Assembly: GCA_029706075.1 (NCBI GenBank)
Contig: JAINUG010000037.1
Span: 5,646,166 to 5,710,165 of the forward strand
Direction: 5' to 3'
Origin: Aldrovandia affinis
Lineage: Eukaryota > Chordata > Actinopteri > Notacanthiformes > Halosauridae
Length of the DNA stretch: 64,000 nt
The notes beneath the pieces were generated by a model, which searched no databases, had not been told where the DNA came from, and saw nothing but the letters and a program-made list of their open reading frames with translations. Position numbers and translations under genes: made by a program. This document shows positions 19,711-32,500 of the stretch, piece after piece. Each line of letters starts with the position of its first letter. Positions within the stretch are counted from its first letter, which is position 1.

Positions 19711-22700
19711 CAGACCGAATACAAAGACAGGTGAGACGTGTGAATTAGGCCTGGCACTCAGAACAATCCATCTCCCCCTGTAGGTTTGCAGCAGTGGTCC
19801 TGAGTGTTGCGTTTCAGTGTTTTCAGTGGGGCTGACGCTGCGCATGATCACGTGACATTTAAGAGGACGGAACGGTGCTGGTGCCTGGTGAGGATTTACG
19901 ATGACCTGGTCCTACTGCTGTCTCGCCAGTGTCGGGAATGTTCTGAAGCAGGTCGTTGGACCGCAGCATTTAGCAAGAGCATAACCACATAAAGACCATA
20001 CTCAGCCAAACAGTATTTTATTAGCCAACATTCTGCCTCAAATGCATGGATTCGTGGTGACACTACAATGACCTTGTTGCTGAATTTGCCAGTTTGACCT
20101 GACCGGTACCTTACGTGACAGGCTCGGCTTTAGGATGTGTGTGGGACTGATTTCACTTTGTTAAATTTATTTCTGATTTTTCCCCCGTTTTTCTCCCAAT
20201 TTAGTAGCCAATTATACCCTCTATTTTATTTTCAATTCCCCACCCTCACGAGTCCGCCGCCTGTCCTCCGGGAACGAGATTCGTATTCCTGGACCTATTT
20301 CCCCGCCTTCTTTCGAGACGGAGATCTTCCACGGACTCCATTAACCTTCTCCTCGGCTGACTCATGCCGGCTCTCCCTCCCCCCTTCCCCGGAGGCGGAC
20401 AGCCAAATGCCGCCTCCGATCGGGCTGACGACCAGGGCCGGTCTGGTAGAAACGCGGGTTTCGATCCGCGTCTCTGACGGGCAGCGCACACCGCTCCAAA
20501 GCGCGGTGCACTAGACCGCTGGGCCATCCGCCAGCCCTGATTTCACTTTGGTGTTAATCAAGCAGTCATTGTTCAGCTGTGATCTCTCCTACAGGATATT
20601 TCCCAAGGTTTGAAAAGTAGGTTATCCGTCTTCAGATGTGAATCAGCAGGTCCGTAAATTATGAGGTGACCTGGAATCCTCACCTGAGCAGTTGAGCACT
20701 CTTCATCCAGGATATTTATATAAGTGCACATTGCAGAAATATCACCATTAATATATTTGTTGTTTGTTTGTTTTTTGTCACAGTGGACCAACTCAAGGAG
20801 GGGTATTCTGTAATTTTATCAAGCTGCTTTTTGGAGGGATTGCATTGTGATGATTCATTCACCAAGGTAGAGCTTGACAGTTCACAACAGTATGGAGTAA
20901 AATGCATCACTGAATGACTAAGATGTATCTATTTGAGGAAATGTTGAGCACACACCAATGGCAAAACCTGGTTCCCCATTGTCCATGTCTTTACAGCAAC
21001 TGTAGGTGACCGAATACAAAAACAGTGGTTACTCTTCCCTTTTTATTCAGAATAATTCTGCATCTCTTGATTTACATTTTGTCATGCTAATTTAATGAGT
21101 CATTAACCAAAAACAAACAGGAAACCTTATGTATTGTGTGACAGAGTGAGTAATTTGGGGGAATTAGAAAACACATTTTGATCTATAAGCGAAGTTCAAA
21201 ATGGGTACAAGCTTTTACTTTTTCAGAGAATGTCTAAAATGTTATCAATCATATTGTACATGTATGTATATGTATTTTGATACCATTGTTTTGTGTACAT
21301 TTGTTTTATAATAAAATACATAGGACACTACTTGTCCTGTCTCACAGTCATATTTGCAGTAAATGTTTATGAATTAACTTTACTGGCATTCCCAAGACTT
21401 CACTCTATCAACAATCCCAAGGACTACCTGATAACAGAAAGAACACACATGCTGTATTTTATTTTACATGAATGCATATTCAACAACATTCTCAGTTATG
21501 TAGTTTCCTGTATTTTTATACATTTGGTGGTAAGAAAATGTTGGTGACTTGTTCAGGTAAAACACTGTTTCTTTGTGTAATGAGCTCCATGGTCATATCA
21601 AATCCTAACCAAGCCACTGGCGAACATGGCCGGCAGCTCTGAAGGATGGTGCATAATTGGCGTCAGTGTCAGTCAGGGAAGGAGAGTGTCACTTAGCAGA
21701 GCATTCCCTGTCTCCTCTGGTCTGGTGATCACCTCCAGTCTGCCGATACCAGTTGAACATGAATTGTACTCCGACAACACAATGACTGATAAACTGCAGA
21801 GTGAAAAGAGGCGGAAGCTGTCTGTACACACCGGATTAGAACACTCACTTGTTTGCACTACAAAATTGACTGAGGGTGTGTCAGTGCTGAGCTTGGGGTA
21901 TCACTATGATTGGCCATTCCGAATTGGAAATAAAGAGAAATGGGGGATAAATATTGGGTTTAATAAAATTAAGGCCTTTTTGTGTTTTAGATCCACTTGG
22001 AAACCATGGGTGAAATGTTGATATTTATCTAAATCAGCCTTGAAAAAGGAACAGAAGTCTTCCATGCTTCAAATATGTATTGTCTATGGGACGTTTTATG
22101 TCCGTGTACTTGTGTCAGAGTACGTGTGTGTGTGTGTTTGTTTATTTCCCGTCAACATTGCTGCCTAACTTCATTTATTTTCATTTTATATCTTTCAAAA
22201 ACGGACATTTTCTAAATGTACTAGAGTTTGAAGATAACGTTATGTTCAAATTAATTTATCCTTTTGTATTTTCACATTCTAAGGCCTCTAACTATTAAAG
22301 CTATATCAGTAAGTGTTTCACAAAGTATTGGAGGCTTAAGTTCTTGGTTCTATAACGTAATACGTTGTGTGGTGCCTAGTCTTGTATTTCTTCCAAAGAT
22401 TATAATCGTCTTGTCCGGGATCTACTGTTTTTCCTCTGTTTAAGCACCTCTGTGAGCCTTGGTCTCAGTCTAAGGACAGGGTGTAAAACTTCACCTTGTT
22501 ACCTTCAGGTTGATGATGAAACATGTTTGCAGCTGGGAAACCAAGGGCTGCCATTGTGATTTGCTAAATATATAGTGATTCTACTCTGATCTCCTGGGGT
22601 CCATTAGTAATTCATGTTTGACTTTAAAATTATTGCAAAAGCACCACCAATGCAATACTTTGTTAGTCCTTTGTCACATTTTTTTGATGCTGGGGAATAA

Positions 22701-23600
22701 GCCAATGAAAAAAAGTAATATCTTTTTTACAATCTGTGTGTATGTGTGAGTGCGTGCGTGAGCTAGACAGAGTTACAAGGTATTGTGTCTACAGACAAAC
22801 TCAGTGTCTGTCTCCTGTGGAGGTTGATGATCTCAGGAAGTGGCAGTCAGGTTAGGATGACTTCTTGTCCCAGATAAAATTCCTGCTATCAAAATGAACC
22901 AGTGAATTTGACCTTGGCCTGTTTAACCACCCAGCTTTTAATGAGCCTGAATGATAAAAATCCAATAAAATGACAACCAGAGCAACTTCTTCCATGTCAG
23001 AACATTAATTCTGTTGAAAACATATTTTGTGGAAATGACCAACTACATTTGAATGATATTCTGCACATTTTTTATTTTTCATCTCTTAAAAATGTAGAAA
23101 TGGCAGTAATGATTAACTTATTTCAATGTCTTGGGGACGGGTTATACCAGAACGGCCACATGAAACACAAACAAGAATGCAATTTAATGCTTGCAAGATG
23201 AATTGACAGAAAATAATGAGAAGACGAAAAAATTATTTGATATTTGCATCTTTTTGTACAGTGCCAAATAGTTTTAGGTTGTGGCAGGCAATCTCGATGA
23301 TCGCACGAAGAAGAAAGGGGAGGCAGAATGTAGATATAGAATTTTAAGATCGTACGTTCTGTCTGGTGTATAATTCTACTGCTCTGTGGTGTCGGGGATG
23401 CATGCACAGGGAACCTGGTATTACGGAGCCCCGATGAAAGCGCTGATTTTGTGTAAATATGTGTGTTATAGAGCTCTGGTCACGCGTATGCCTCCTGATT
23501 GGATCCCCTGGTAATGTCTTACTTCATCTGTTTTTGTTCCCACAGAAACATACAGCCTTCACACTAGATTTAATATGCATTTCTGGCTAACATGGCCGTC
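19711..23600. other. RFWD3-GLG1 intergenic spacer
   Basis: AT-rich, with one minus-strand SINE (20155-20540), a short (TG)n at 22121-22140 and no gene that I can recognise. Several ORFs of 60-130 codons are present but show no family features. Confidence 0.7.
20155..20540 (-). mobile_element. tRNA-derived SINE (family A), full length
   Basis: Read on the minus strand: the head GGCCCAGCGGTCTAG (box A region), box B GATCGAAACC, the body GGCATTTGGCTGTCCGCC, and the 3' tail TATAATTGGCTACTAAATTG then GGGAGAAAAACGGG. Head, body and tail are all present, making it the reference copy in this window. Confidence 0.85.
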
Positions 23601-23743
23601 CATATCGAAGACATTATAGTACCCGATGGGCGTGTTCGATCTAGTCGGTGTATATCTACGAGTCGGGACTGCCTACAACACGCACGCTGACGTTTTAAGC
23701 TAGAGTGGCGTACTGCCGTCCTGCTGTAGCAATTTCCCCGAAG
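23600..23743 (+). promoter_or_regulatory. GLG1 promoter/5' UTR with YY1-like site at the start codon
   Basis: CpG-containing sequence directly upstream of the start codon. A CRE-like TGACGTTT is at 23690-23697. The start context CGAAGATGGCGGCG matches the YY1 consensus AAnATGGCGGC over the ATG. The TSS is not determined. Confidence 0.5.
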
Positions 23744-24067
23744 ATGGCGGCGTGTAGACGTGTTCAGCTGCTCCTACTGTTGATGTCCGTCTCGATCTAC
23801 GTATGTCCCATTCGGGGGCTTAGAGCGGCAGGCAATGGCAACCTTAACGTTAATGCTCCTGCTAACAATGGGAGCCCTCAATTTCCACCTGCAGTGATAC
23901 CTGCGGGAAATAATGTTCCCGCAGCCGGGGCCTCGCAACCCCGCCGGGCGACCAGCTGGAAGCTGGCCGAAGAGGAGGCCTGTCGAGAGGACTTGACCCG
24001 GCTTTGCCCGAAGCACACCTGGAACAATAACTTGGCCGTTTTGGAGTGTCTGCAGGATCGGAAAGAG
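23744..24067 (+). CDS. glg1: GLG1 exon 1 (signal peptide, first Cys-rich repeat)
   Basis: It starts MAACRRVQLLLLLMSVSIYV, a signal peptide with an MAAC start shared with mammals. Residues about 30-80 are Asn-, Gly- and Pro-rich where human GLG1 has a Gln-rich run. It then reads WKLAEEEACREDLTRLCPKH and NNLAVLECLQDRKE. The donor is GTGAGG at 24068, phase 0. Confidence 0.96.
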
Positions 24068-26560
24068 GTGAGGTTGGAAAAGGGCGATTGAGTGATAGAA
24101 GAAAAACCTTGGGTGTGCCTGCGGTTGGTGATCGAACAAGGCTGAGATGGATGGATGGATGGATGATGGAGGGAGGGGGTCTGTGTGGTCTGCATCAATT
24201 GCTTGCGGTATCGATGCGACGGTGAATGGACTGCGCTCCCTCCACTCCGCAGTGGGTCTCCACTCCAATTTGGCAGGGCATCCGGGAGATTACTGCCAGG
24301 GCTCCAGACATGCAGCACAGTTTTCTAAATATAAGCCAAGGAAGGGCCCATTTTGTAATGACACAGCTAACGTTTTAATGTGCGCCTGAAGAAGAAATAA
24401 GTATAGCTAACGTTCGCTCGCTGCGGCTGAGTGGCAGTTGATACTCGCGTTAGCTACATTGTTAGCTAGCTAAATGTTCTCGATAACGTTCGCTCGTTTA
24501 CGAGGTACGCTAACGAATCACGAAAACGTTACTTAAGTTACTATATGGGGCTGTTGCTAGCCTGCACATAGCTAGTAAGAGTTAACGTTATCGAACTAGC
24601 TCGCTCGCTGGAATCACTAACGTTGAATAGGTTACGGTACCGACAGTGCTGTAGCTTCAGAAATTCCACTCGAGGCTGGTTTGTTTTAAAGTTCGTTGTT
24701 ATAGTGCTAGCTATCGTGTTGTAAGACTATATTTCCTCTTTATTTTAAGGTAAAGCTGGCTAGCTAACGCAAGAGACAAGAATTTGGCCGTTGGTGCGTT
24801 GTGTAACTGTTTAGCTAGCTGCCTTGTAAGGCTATGCATTACCTAGATAAGGACGTCAACAGATAATTAGCCATCGCCTCGTTGCTTCGCACAAGTGATT
24901 ACGTGTGAAAATTGAACAAAAAATATTTACAGTACGTTCTTATTATGTATTTTTAGACGACGTGAAACAAAAAAAGTCTGACAATAATGACCACATTTTT
25001 TTAACGTTGTCATTGCTTTGTGACTACAGTCGTTCTTTGTGAGATGCGATTTCAAACAATGACAATTTTTCCCCCAATTGGTTTTAAAGCTGTTAAGACG
25101 TTTTTTGGGGTTCAATGCCATACACGGTGACCCATGACCCTCTCTACAGGGAGAGAAAATTCTGTGTTTGTACTTTATGAAAGCAGCTAGGCCTTACCAT
25201 AGTGACAGGACATTCCGTGAACATAAAACGAGTGAGCAGTTCGCATATCCCTGCTATTCTGTCCTGATGTTCTTAGGGGGGAAAAAACATTAGCAACTCT
25301 ACACCTTCATTAAACATTTGTTGCTGTTTTTAGATTGGCGGAAGTAATCCTTAACAGTGAAAATCTACTTTCTTGTAATAATCGAGATCTGTCCGTTTAA
25401 CCTGCAAGTTTTAATTTTATGAGAGGACCTGTTCTACAACAATAAAAATGTTTATTTTTATATATATATATATAATGTTGGAATGGCAAATTGGGCGTGA
25501 GTTTAAAAAATAAATAAATCAAGACTCCTTGTAATGCAAAGGTTTGGAAACCAGATCTGTCATTCTCCTTCCTTAAATGTGCGCAGTGCTGGAATTCAGG
25601 CTGGTGGAATAAGTGACAACGGAGGAGGTTGACGGCCCTGTCCTTTATTGTGACGCTGATGTAATGTGCCGTTAGGTTCAAACACTCCTCCCCTTCCCAT
25701 GGGTCTATACCTGCAGCCTATGACCTCCTAGGCCTCCAGCCTAAGAAGTGGAAGGTTGCCTTTGTCTCCACGAGTGATAAAAGGCATGGACCTGAGGATT
25801 ATTTCGGGCAGCGCAATAACAGGGTGGTTGTATGACACCTCCGGGGTGGTTGTATGACACCTCCCTTGTGTCGTCCTCTGCCGCAGAAGCACCTTCCTTA
25901 TTTGCACGCTCGGTGTGCAGAAGGAGTGGAGAAAGTTTGGCGTGCATCTCAACGGATGGTCTGTGCTGAGCCTGCCGCAGGCTGAACTGGCTCCAGCCCA
26001 TACCCTCTGGTGCCAGTGCTTGGACAGCCGGATCTTTGCTAGCCACAACGTGCATAGAAGGAAGTAGGGGTTTTCCTCCAGTTGCTCATTTTGTAACCTT
26101 AAATTTGCTTAAGTCACTTCTGGATCCTCCTCCACTCCCTCACTCACTCACTCAGCTGCCAGTGCAGTCACAAGGACAAAGGATCATTTGCCAAAAGGAA
26201 TGGAGCCATTTAGCTGGGAAGGCTGCTCAAACAGGAGTTTAACTGTGCAAGGCTATTTGTGCTTTTCATTGAAGAGTCACACTGACACTGATGTGAATAT
26301 AAGCTCCTCTGTGCCCTGTCCCCGTGATCACATGTTCAACCCATGTGACGTCTTTCCTCAGTCCTTTCTTGGTTTGGGCAACACTAAAATGTCCTTTCTC
26401 TCTTGTTGTATAATTTGGTGGCTCAGCTCTCTCATTAACAGAATAAGAAGCAACGCTTGACTGCTTGGTACATCATCCGTGCTGGCCACTCTTTTAAAAA
26501 AAAGTTTTGTTTATTAATATATATATGTATGTATATATATATATGTATCTATGTATATTA

Positions 26561-26598
<38 letters not shown>

Positions 26599-29500
26599 CA
26601 TGCATATATATATAGGCTCATCGAGCCAAAGTTCTCTTTAGAGGGGGCTGTTATGTGTGTTCAAAGGCCTTGAAGCGTGTATAGATTCTGTAAATCCAAA
26701 TTCCTTTTCGCCTAGCAATGAGTCCAATTTCCCTTTTCTTACACCCCCCACAATCCCTTTTGTAGTCACAAGGCTTTTCTCATGTCTTTAAAAATATCAT
26801 TCTTTACCTTCCCATGGCAGTGATTATACTTGAATGAGATGTCAGGTTAAGTATCCCTGATTTGAGGGTAACTGATATCATTAATTGGAATGTTCTCTCC
26901 AGTATTCAGGACCCAATTTCCAAACCAGCCATTAAACTGTCAGGCAATTGGATTGCTGTTTATATTGAAGCACTGATTGAGACATGGTAATCTTTAGCAG
27001 AAACTCCATTCCACAGATGGCTACAAGTGAATTTTCATTGGCAGTTAGTTAGTTGGTATTGGCATCTTCCAGGAAATAATCATCAGAATTTACAACCATA
27101 CAAGTGATATGTAGGTTGTTTTAACTGTTACACAGTTTACACCCATTCCTGTAAGTTGGCATTGGTTTTTAGTGTTTAATTAGAAAATTGACCAAGGTAG
27201 TCATTCCATTGTCATTCCTTTCTCACTTTGTGATCGGAGTGTAATTTGGTCGATTTTTGCACAGGGATGTGTATTCCTGTAGCCTTGCATGTCCTGCAAA
27301 TAAGCGACATTCTGTCCTGCAACAGCCTTTCCAAATAGTGTGGGTAATTAGGACTGTATGCAGACGCCTTATTTTGTGGTTTCAAGTTGTCACGGTAGGA
27401 TCGTATTTGCTACACTACTTTTCTGTCCTGGTGCAGCTGAAGACTTGATGCAAACCCATACTGTAGCTTTCAGTCCTCTTTCACTGGGGCTTGGTTGACC
27501 CTTTTATTGCACATCAAAATTGGCACTTCGTCCACTAGAACCATCTTACTCAAAGTGGCTGTTTGCAGTAGATGCGCACACATTTATTTAAGCTTTAAAC
27601 CTCAACAACCGTCTCCAGGGCAGACGTCCACTAGGTTTTCAGGCCAGTTGACCAGTTGTTAAATTGTTTACAGATCTTTAAAAATTTATAATTTAACTGA
27701 AACAATCTAGCAGCTGTAGCTGTCTGTGGCTGAAAATGAACATCAATTGTGTGGTTCCCTGGGGGCAGGATCCTTAGAGCGTCAGGGCCAGCGTAGGCCC
27801 GCCACTGTCCACCCATCTCCCCACGCACTACAGGCGCGCAGAGGCGCGGTGCTGGAGTTTGCCATCAGGCCCCTGTGCTTTAATTAAACTCTTCGCTGCT
27901 TCCTTTTATGTGCCTGCGATCATGGCAGTAACAAAACGCTGACATGACTGATGTGGCACCTAGTCACTTCTGAGAGACCAAAAAAATGGACAATATGCAC
28001 CGTCTCACCTGTGATTCACTGCATTGTGGGTGTGAAAAATGCTGGGTCTGTGGGTGAAATGCCCTGTAGCCTTTAGTCTGAAGTCTTAAGATGTGTGTGT
28101 GTGGGGGAGGTGGGGGGTGCTCCAGCAGATGAGGACGGCCTGGGAGCTTTAATCAGAGCTCTTTGATGTCAGTGGCATAGCTATCAACGACTCCGTTCAA
28201 GTGTGACAGCCCGGTTATTCCTCCAAATCGTGTTTCTTCAGTAGCGTCGCCGTGCCATTTTAATGAGGTAAAGATGGTGCGTGACAGAACCTGTGCTACC
28301 TTGAGCTCCGTACAGTGACAGCGTCATGCTGGAGCCGGTGTGAGAGCTCCATTAAGCGGCTGGCCACAGGATGTGACACGTCATCATCAGCCAATCAGGA
28401 CCCGCTGTCTATTGGGTAATTGCTTTGAGAAGGCACCGAGTAGATGGGCTACAATGATTTTGGAGGGATTGCGACTCGATGGCCTAGGCGATGTTACAGC
28501 TCAATCTGCGGCTACGCAATATGTTGTAAAAATATGCGCCAGAGGGTGCCTTGAAAAGGCAGCAACCAGTATCAGGCGAAAGGCCTGTTTTTACTGGATG
28601 AAGTGGAGTATTTCGCAGTTCCCCTGGGGTGACTGGCTCTATAAAAAGCCCCAGTGTGAACGTCAATCTGCTTCCGTGAAACTCCAGTGTGAGCTGCTGT
28701 TCTTTTGGTGTGGGTGGGCTCGCAGGCTCATGCCAGTCTTTATTCTTCTTCCCTCCATCATCTGGCTGTCCTTTAGCAGCCTGGTGTTTCTTTACTTGGC
28801 GTAGGACACAGATTTGTGATTCTTGGGAAAGTGCTGTCCAGGGTTCGGCTCCTATTACGTGTCACACTACCAAACATTAAAAAAATCTAAAATATGCATC
28901 TTAACTGTTTTAACTTAACTTAATCTGTATCTTGAAATATTTATTTGACACCATGCACTGAAAAGTTGTTTAGCCTGTTTTATGGAAATGTTTTTATTTT
29001 TTTTGTCAGTCTTGACTTTTGCCATAAAGATGTAACTTGTTTTCCAGTGCCTTCATTTAGCTTTGTACTTTGGAAAATAAACTGTAAACTCAACATAATA
29101 AACCTAAGATGGTTGTGAATGATTTATAAATGTTGTGCACTGTGAATTCCACCTTTCTCTTCACTAACTAACCCATGTGACAGTGTGGCCTTGCAGTCTA
29201 ATGGTGCTAGCAGTGCGAATTGAAATCCTCATTCTGCAAGGACTAGAGATCATCTGCCACAATGCATCTTGGGATGGCATTTCCACTGGTGTTGATAAAA
29301 CCTTAGATTATCATGTTTACTGTAACTGAAAAAGTAAGAAGTGTAAATATAGCCGTGGGACTCAGTCATAGACATTTACATGGTCACAGGCTGTCTGAAA
29401 GTCTGCATGGGAGTTGAAAGTCTTGTGGGATGAGGTCAGAGCAGGTTCTGTGGTCTGTGTGATTGGATTTTAGGTTTTCTTTTTTCAGCAACATTTCCAC

Positions 29501-32500
29501 GCTCACCGAGATTCGCTTTTGAATGTGTGATGCAGTGCGCACTCTTCCTTTGTCTCCCTCTTTATCTGAGGAAGAGAAGTGGAGCTCTTTATCTGTGTGC
29601 GTGGAGTTGGGTGGAGCTGGCTGGGTGTGTAGCTGGCTGGGTGGGTGTGTGTGTCTGCGTGTGCGTGGAGTTGGGTAGGTGGGTGGGTAGCTGGCTGGGT
29701 GGGTGTGTGTCTGCGTGCGTGGCTGGCTGGCTGGGTGGGTGGGTGTGTGTGTGTGTCTGTGTGTGGAGCTGGCTGTGTGTGTGTGTGTGTCTGCGTCCGT
29801 GGAGCTGACTGGGTGGGTGAGTGTGTCCACGTGCCCACAGCTGGTCAAACGGACACAGGCCATTGCAGTTTACTCAGATGCAGAGATCCTCCCGACTCCA
29901 ATTTCAGTCTGTTGTCAGATGACTCCGTTGGTCTGGAAATGGATAGCAGATGTAAGAGGTAATCTGTTGTCCTTAAAGGTTGTCTTAGGAAAGAAAGCAT
30001 CGATTATCAGAGAACACTGCCAGGGAGTATTGGCTCAATTCTGTGCAGATCTTATTCAAATGAGTTTTAGGATACCTGTGCTCCACCCCTGCATTTATCA
30101 CTGTTTGTTGTTGTCTGCCTTGAGGTTCGGCAGCCTGATTAATCTGTCCTTAGACGATCCATAAGCAATACTAATTCATCTTGATTGCTTTGTGTTGGCG
30201 TTTTTATTAAATTCTTTGATCAAAATAAGCTTTTAATGTCATACAATGGCATAAAAAAATTCTAATACTCAGTTTGACAAGTTATGTGTTTGTGTGCTTG
30301 GATAAAATTGATTTGTGTTGTTGTCAAGCCAAAAAAACGTATTGGTCTGCAGGGGTACGCTTTAGGGTGGTTGTTTTGGCCCATTAGAGGCTGCTGTAAT
30401 GTGCAGCAGTACGGGTTTGGAAAAACTTGGGTTATGTGTGGTTGTGTGAGCGTGTGTGTGAGCATCTGTGCGTGCGTGCGTGCGTGTGTGTGTTTCTGCC
30501 TTGTAATCAACAAGCACAACATATCACTATTTCAAAAGTAGCACAATGGGAACTGAAGCTGCTCCTTAGGGGGAAGAAAGTGGCGCTGTGGAATGTTTTC
30601 GTAAGCTCGAAATATACTCAAGTTTATTCAGAGTTCAGACCACACCACCAACCGATGAAATATCTTGCCGCACATTGGAATAAACGATACGGTTTCATAA
30701 TACACAATGGGCTTAGACCTCTGGCCGTGCCATTTCACTTAATAAACGTGTTTTTTTGCACATGAACCCACAATCCACAGTAATTATCTACAGAGCAAAG
30801 GGGAATGTGAGAATGAACTTTGATGGATTTCTTTGCATTGTGATTTACATGCAGGGCAGGATGAGCTCCGCCATAGGGCATTCATATTTGCCTTTTGTTT
30901 GCTGGCCTGTTGCCGGGGTGTGAAAATGTATTTAGTTTCACACTGGTTAAAAACTCTACCTTTACTGCTCGAGAGAAACCTGCTGTTATATAATTGTAAT
31001 CACATTTAAGGTCACAAGCCTGGGGGAAATGGGGGAATTCACAGCACAAGAATTTATGGCCAGCTGCTGAACTGTGGAGAACTCTAAGGTGTTTTCTCAG
31101 TGTATTTCTTGCTGTGGTGAAACTACGGCCAGGTAGGCCTGCCCTTATGGAAAAGTTTGCCTGTATGCCTGGAAACGTACATTGGGATACACAGGATTGT
31201 ACTCCCCCAAGCTCTTTTCCAAGGAGAACCTCTGTTCCTAAGTCGAAAAATCTAGGAGCACAAGTATATTTTCATTCTTGTGTTGTTTCATGTTCTTTAT
31301 TGCATATTTAAGTATTGCACATTTCACTGCTTCCATGGACTTGAATTGTATTTATAACTCAATGAGTCTTTATGCGGGAGACTGTTTCAGTGGCAAAGTA
31401 CTCTGTTGAGATTAGAATGGACTGGTGAGATGATGAAAGTGCGCTCATTTTGGTACTCTTTGTGTTAATAAGACTGCTTTCAACAAGGCAGGCAACACGG
31501 TACAGTGTTCTCCCCCCCCCCCATCCTGCCAGATCAGCTGTTTCGCTCAGGTCCCTCCTCCTTGTATCCTCTCAGTTGATCAATGGATTGATTGGTTTGA
31601 TTGGATGAAAGTGTTGGGGCAGGAATAGTTCGTTATTTTAGATTGGACAGTTTTCAATGGGAGGGATTACTGGAAAAATGTTTTGTTTTCTGTCGTCGCC
31701 CCCCCTCCAGAGTTGCCAGTTGTATACCCGAGAGGCCCTCTTTGCAGGGTTCGCTGGTTAGGTATATCACTTTGAGAATTTAGCATTAGGAAAGTGAGTC
31801 CCATTGTATTCCCTGTTATTTTAGACTTTTGTACGAAAGTTGGGAATCGACATCGAATAGTTTTCGCATTAAAATGCTGTTTTCCATTTTTCCCTCCATC
31901 TGCCAAGCTGAAAGAAGTGGAGTTTATTTACATAATTTCCTGTACAGTGTGCTGCTCCCAGTACCCGACACTATGCCAGCGCTCCAAATGCTGGTTGAGT
32001 CCGCGCGGCTGCTGCTGAAAGTGTCAAAATGTCATTAAAATGCGCTCTATTTAAATTTTTCAATTGATGGTTTTTGAGGGAAAATGTGCCCCTCGCACCA
32101 ATGCTCCTAAATCATATTACGTACTCGCACTTTTAAAATTCTACGAGCAAATCGCTCGCACTGTAGAACCCTGCCCGGAACAGTGAGTAATATCAGTTTT
32201 ATTGAACATTTGTCATGAACTAATTGAACAACTAACAGGGAAAACACTTTGGTAATTTGTTTCCATTTGATTTAAATGGAAATGTAGGAATTCAAGCAAC
32301 TCAATGATAATTTGAATCAATACATACAATGTCAGAACTGAAACAACAGTCCCAAGGCGTTAAATAAAAAAAATAAAAAATGGACACTAATCTGATCAGT
32401 TTCTTTGATGTAATTAATTGAATGTGATTTTTTTTCCATGTGTATTTAATGTAAACCATGTCTTGTGGCCTTTCCTGAAAATGAGTGCAGATTACTTTCT

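Noticed and set aside
20440-20540. tRNA-like sequences (also at 17340, 39710, 36000 and 49070) as true tRNA genes
   Set aside because: They are SINE heads: they cannot complete an acceptor stem and are joined to SINE bodies.
28980-29110. AATAAA-rich segment as the 3' end of a nested gene in GLG1 intron 1
   Set aside because: AT-rich with chance polyadenylation signals; no upstream coding sequence on either strand.
29384-29863. Thr/His/Pro-rich minus-strand ORF of 159 codons
   Set aside because: It arises from the G/T-rich tandem repeat; no start context or domain.
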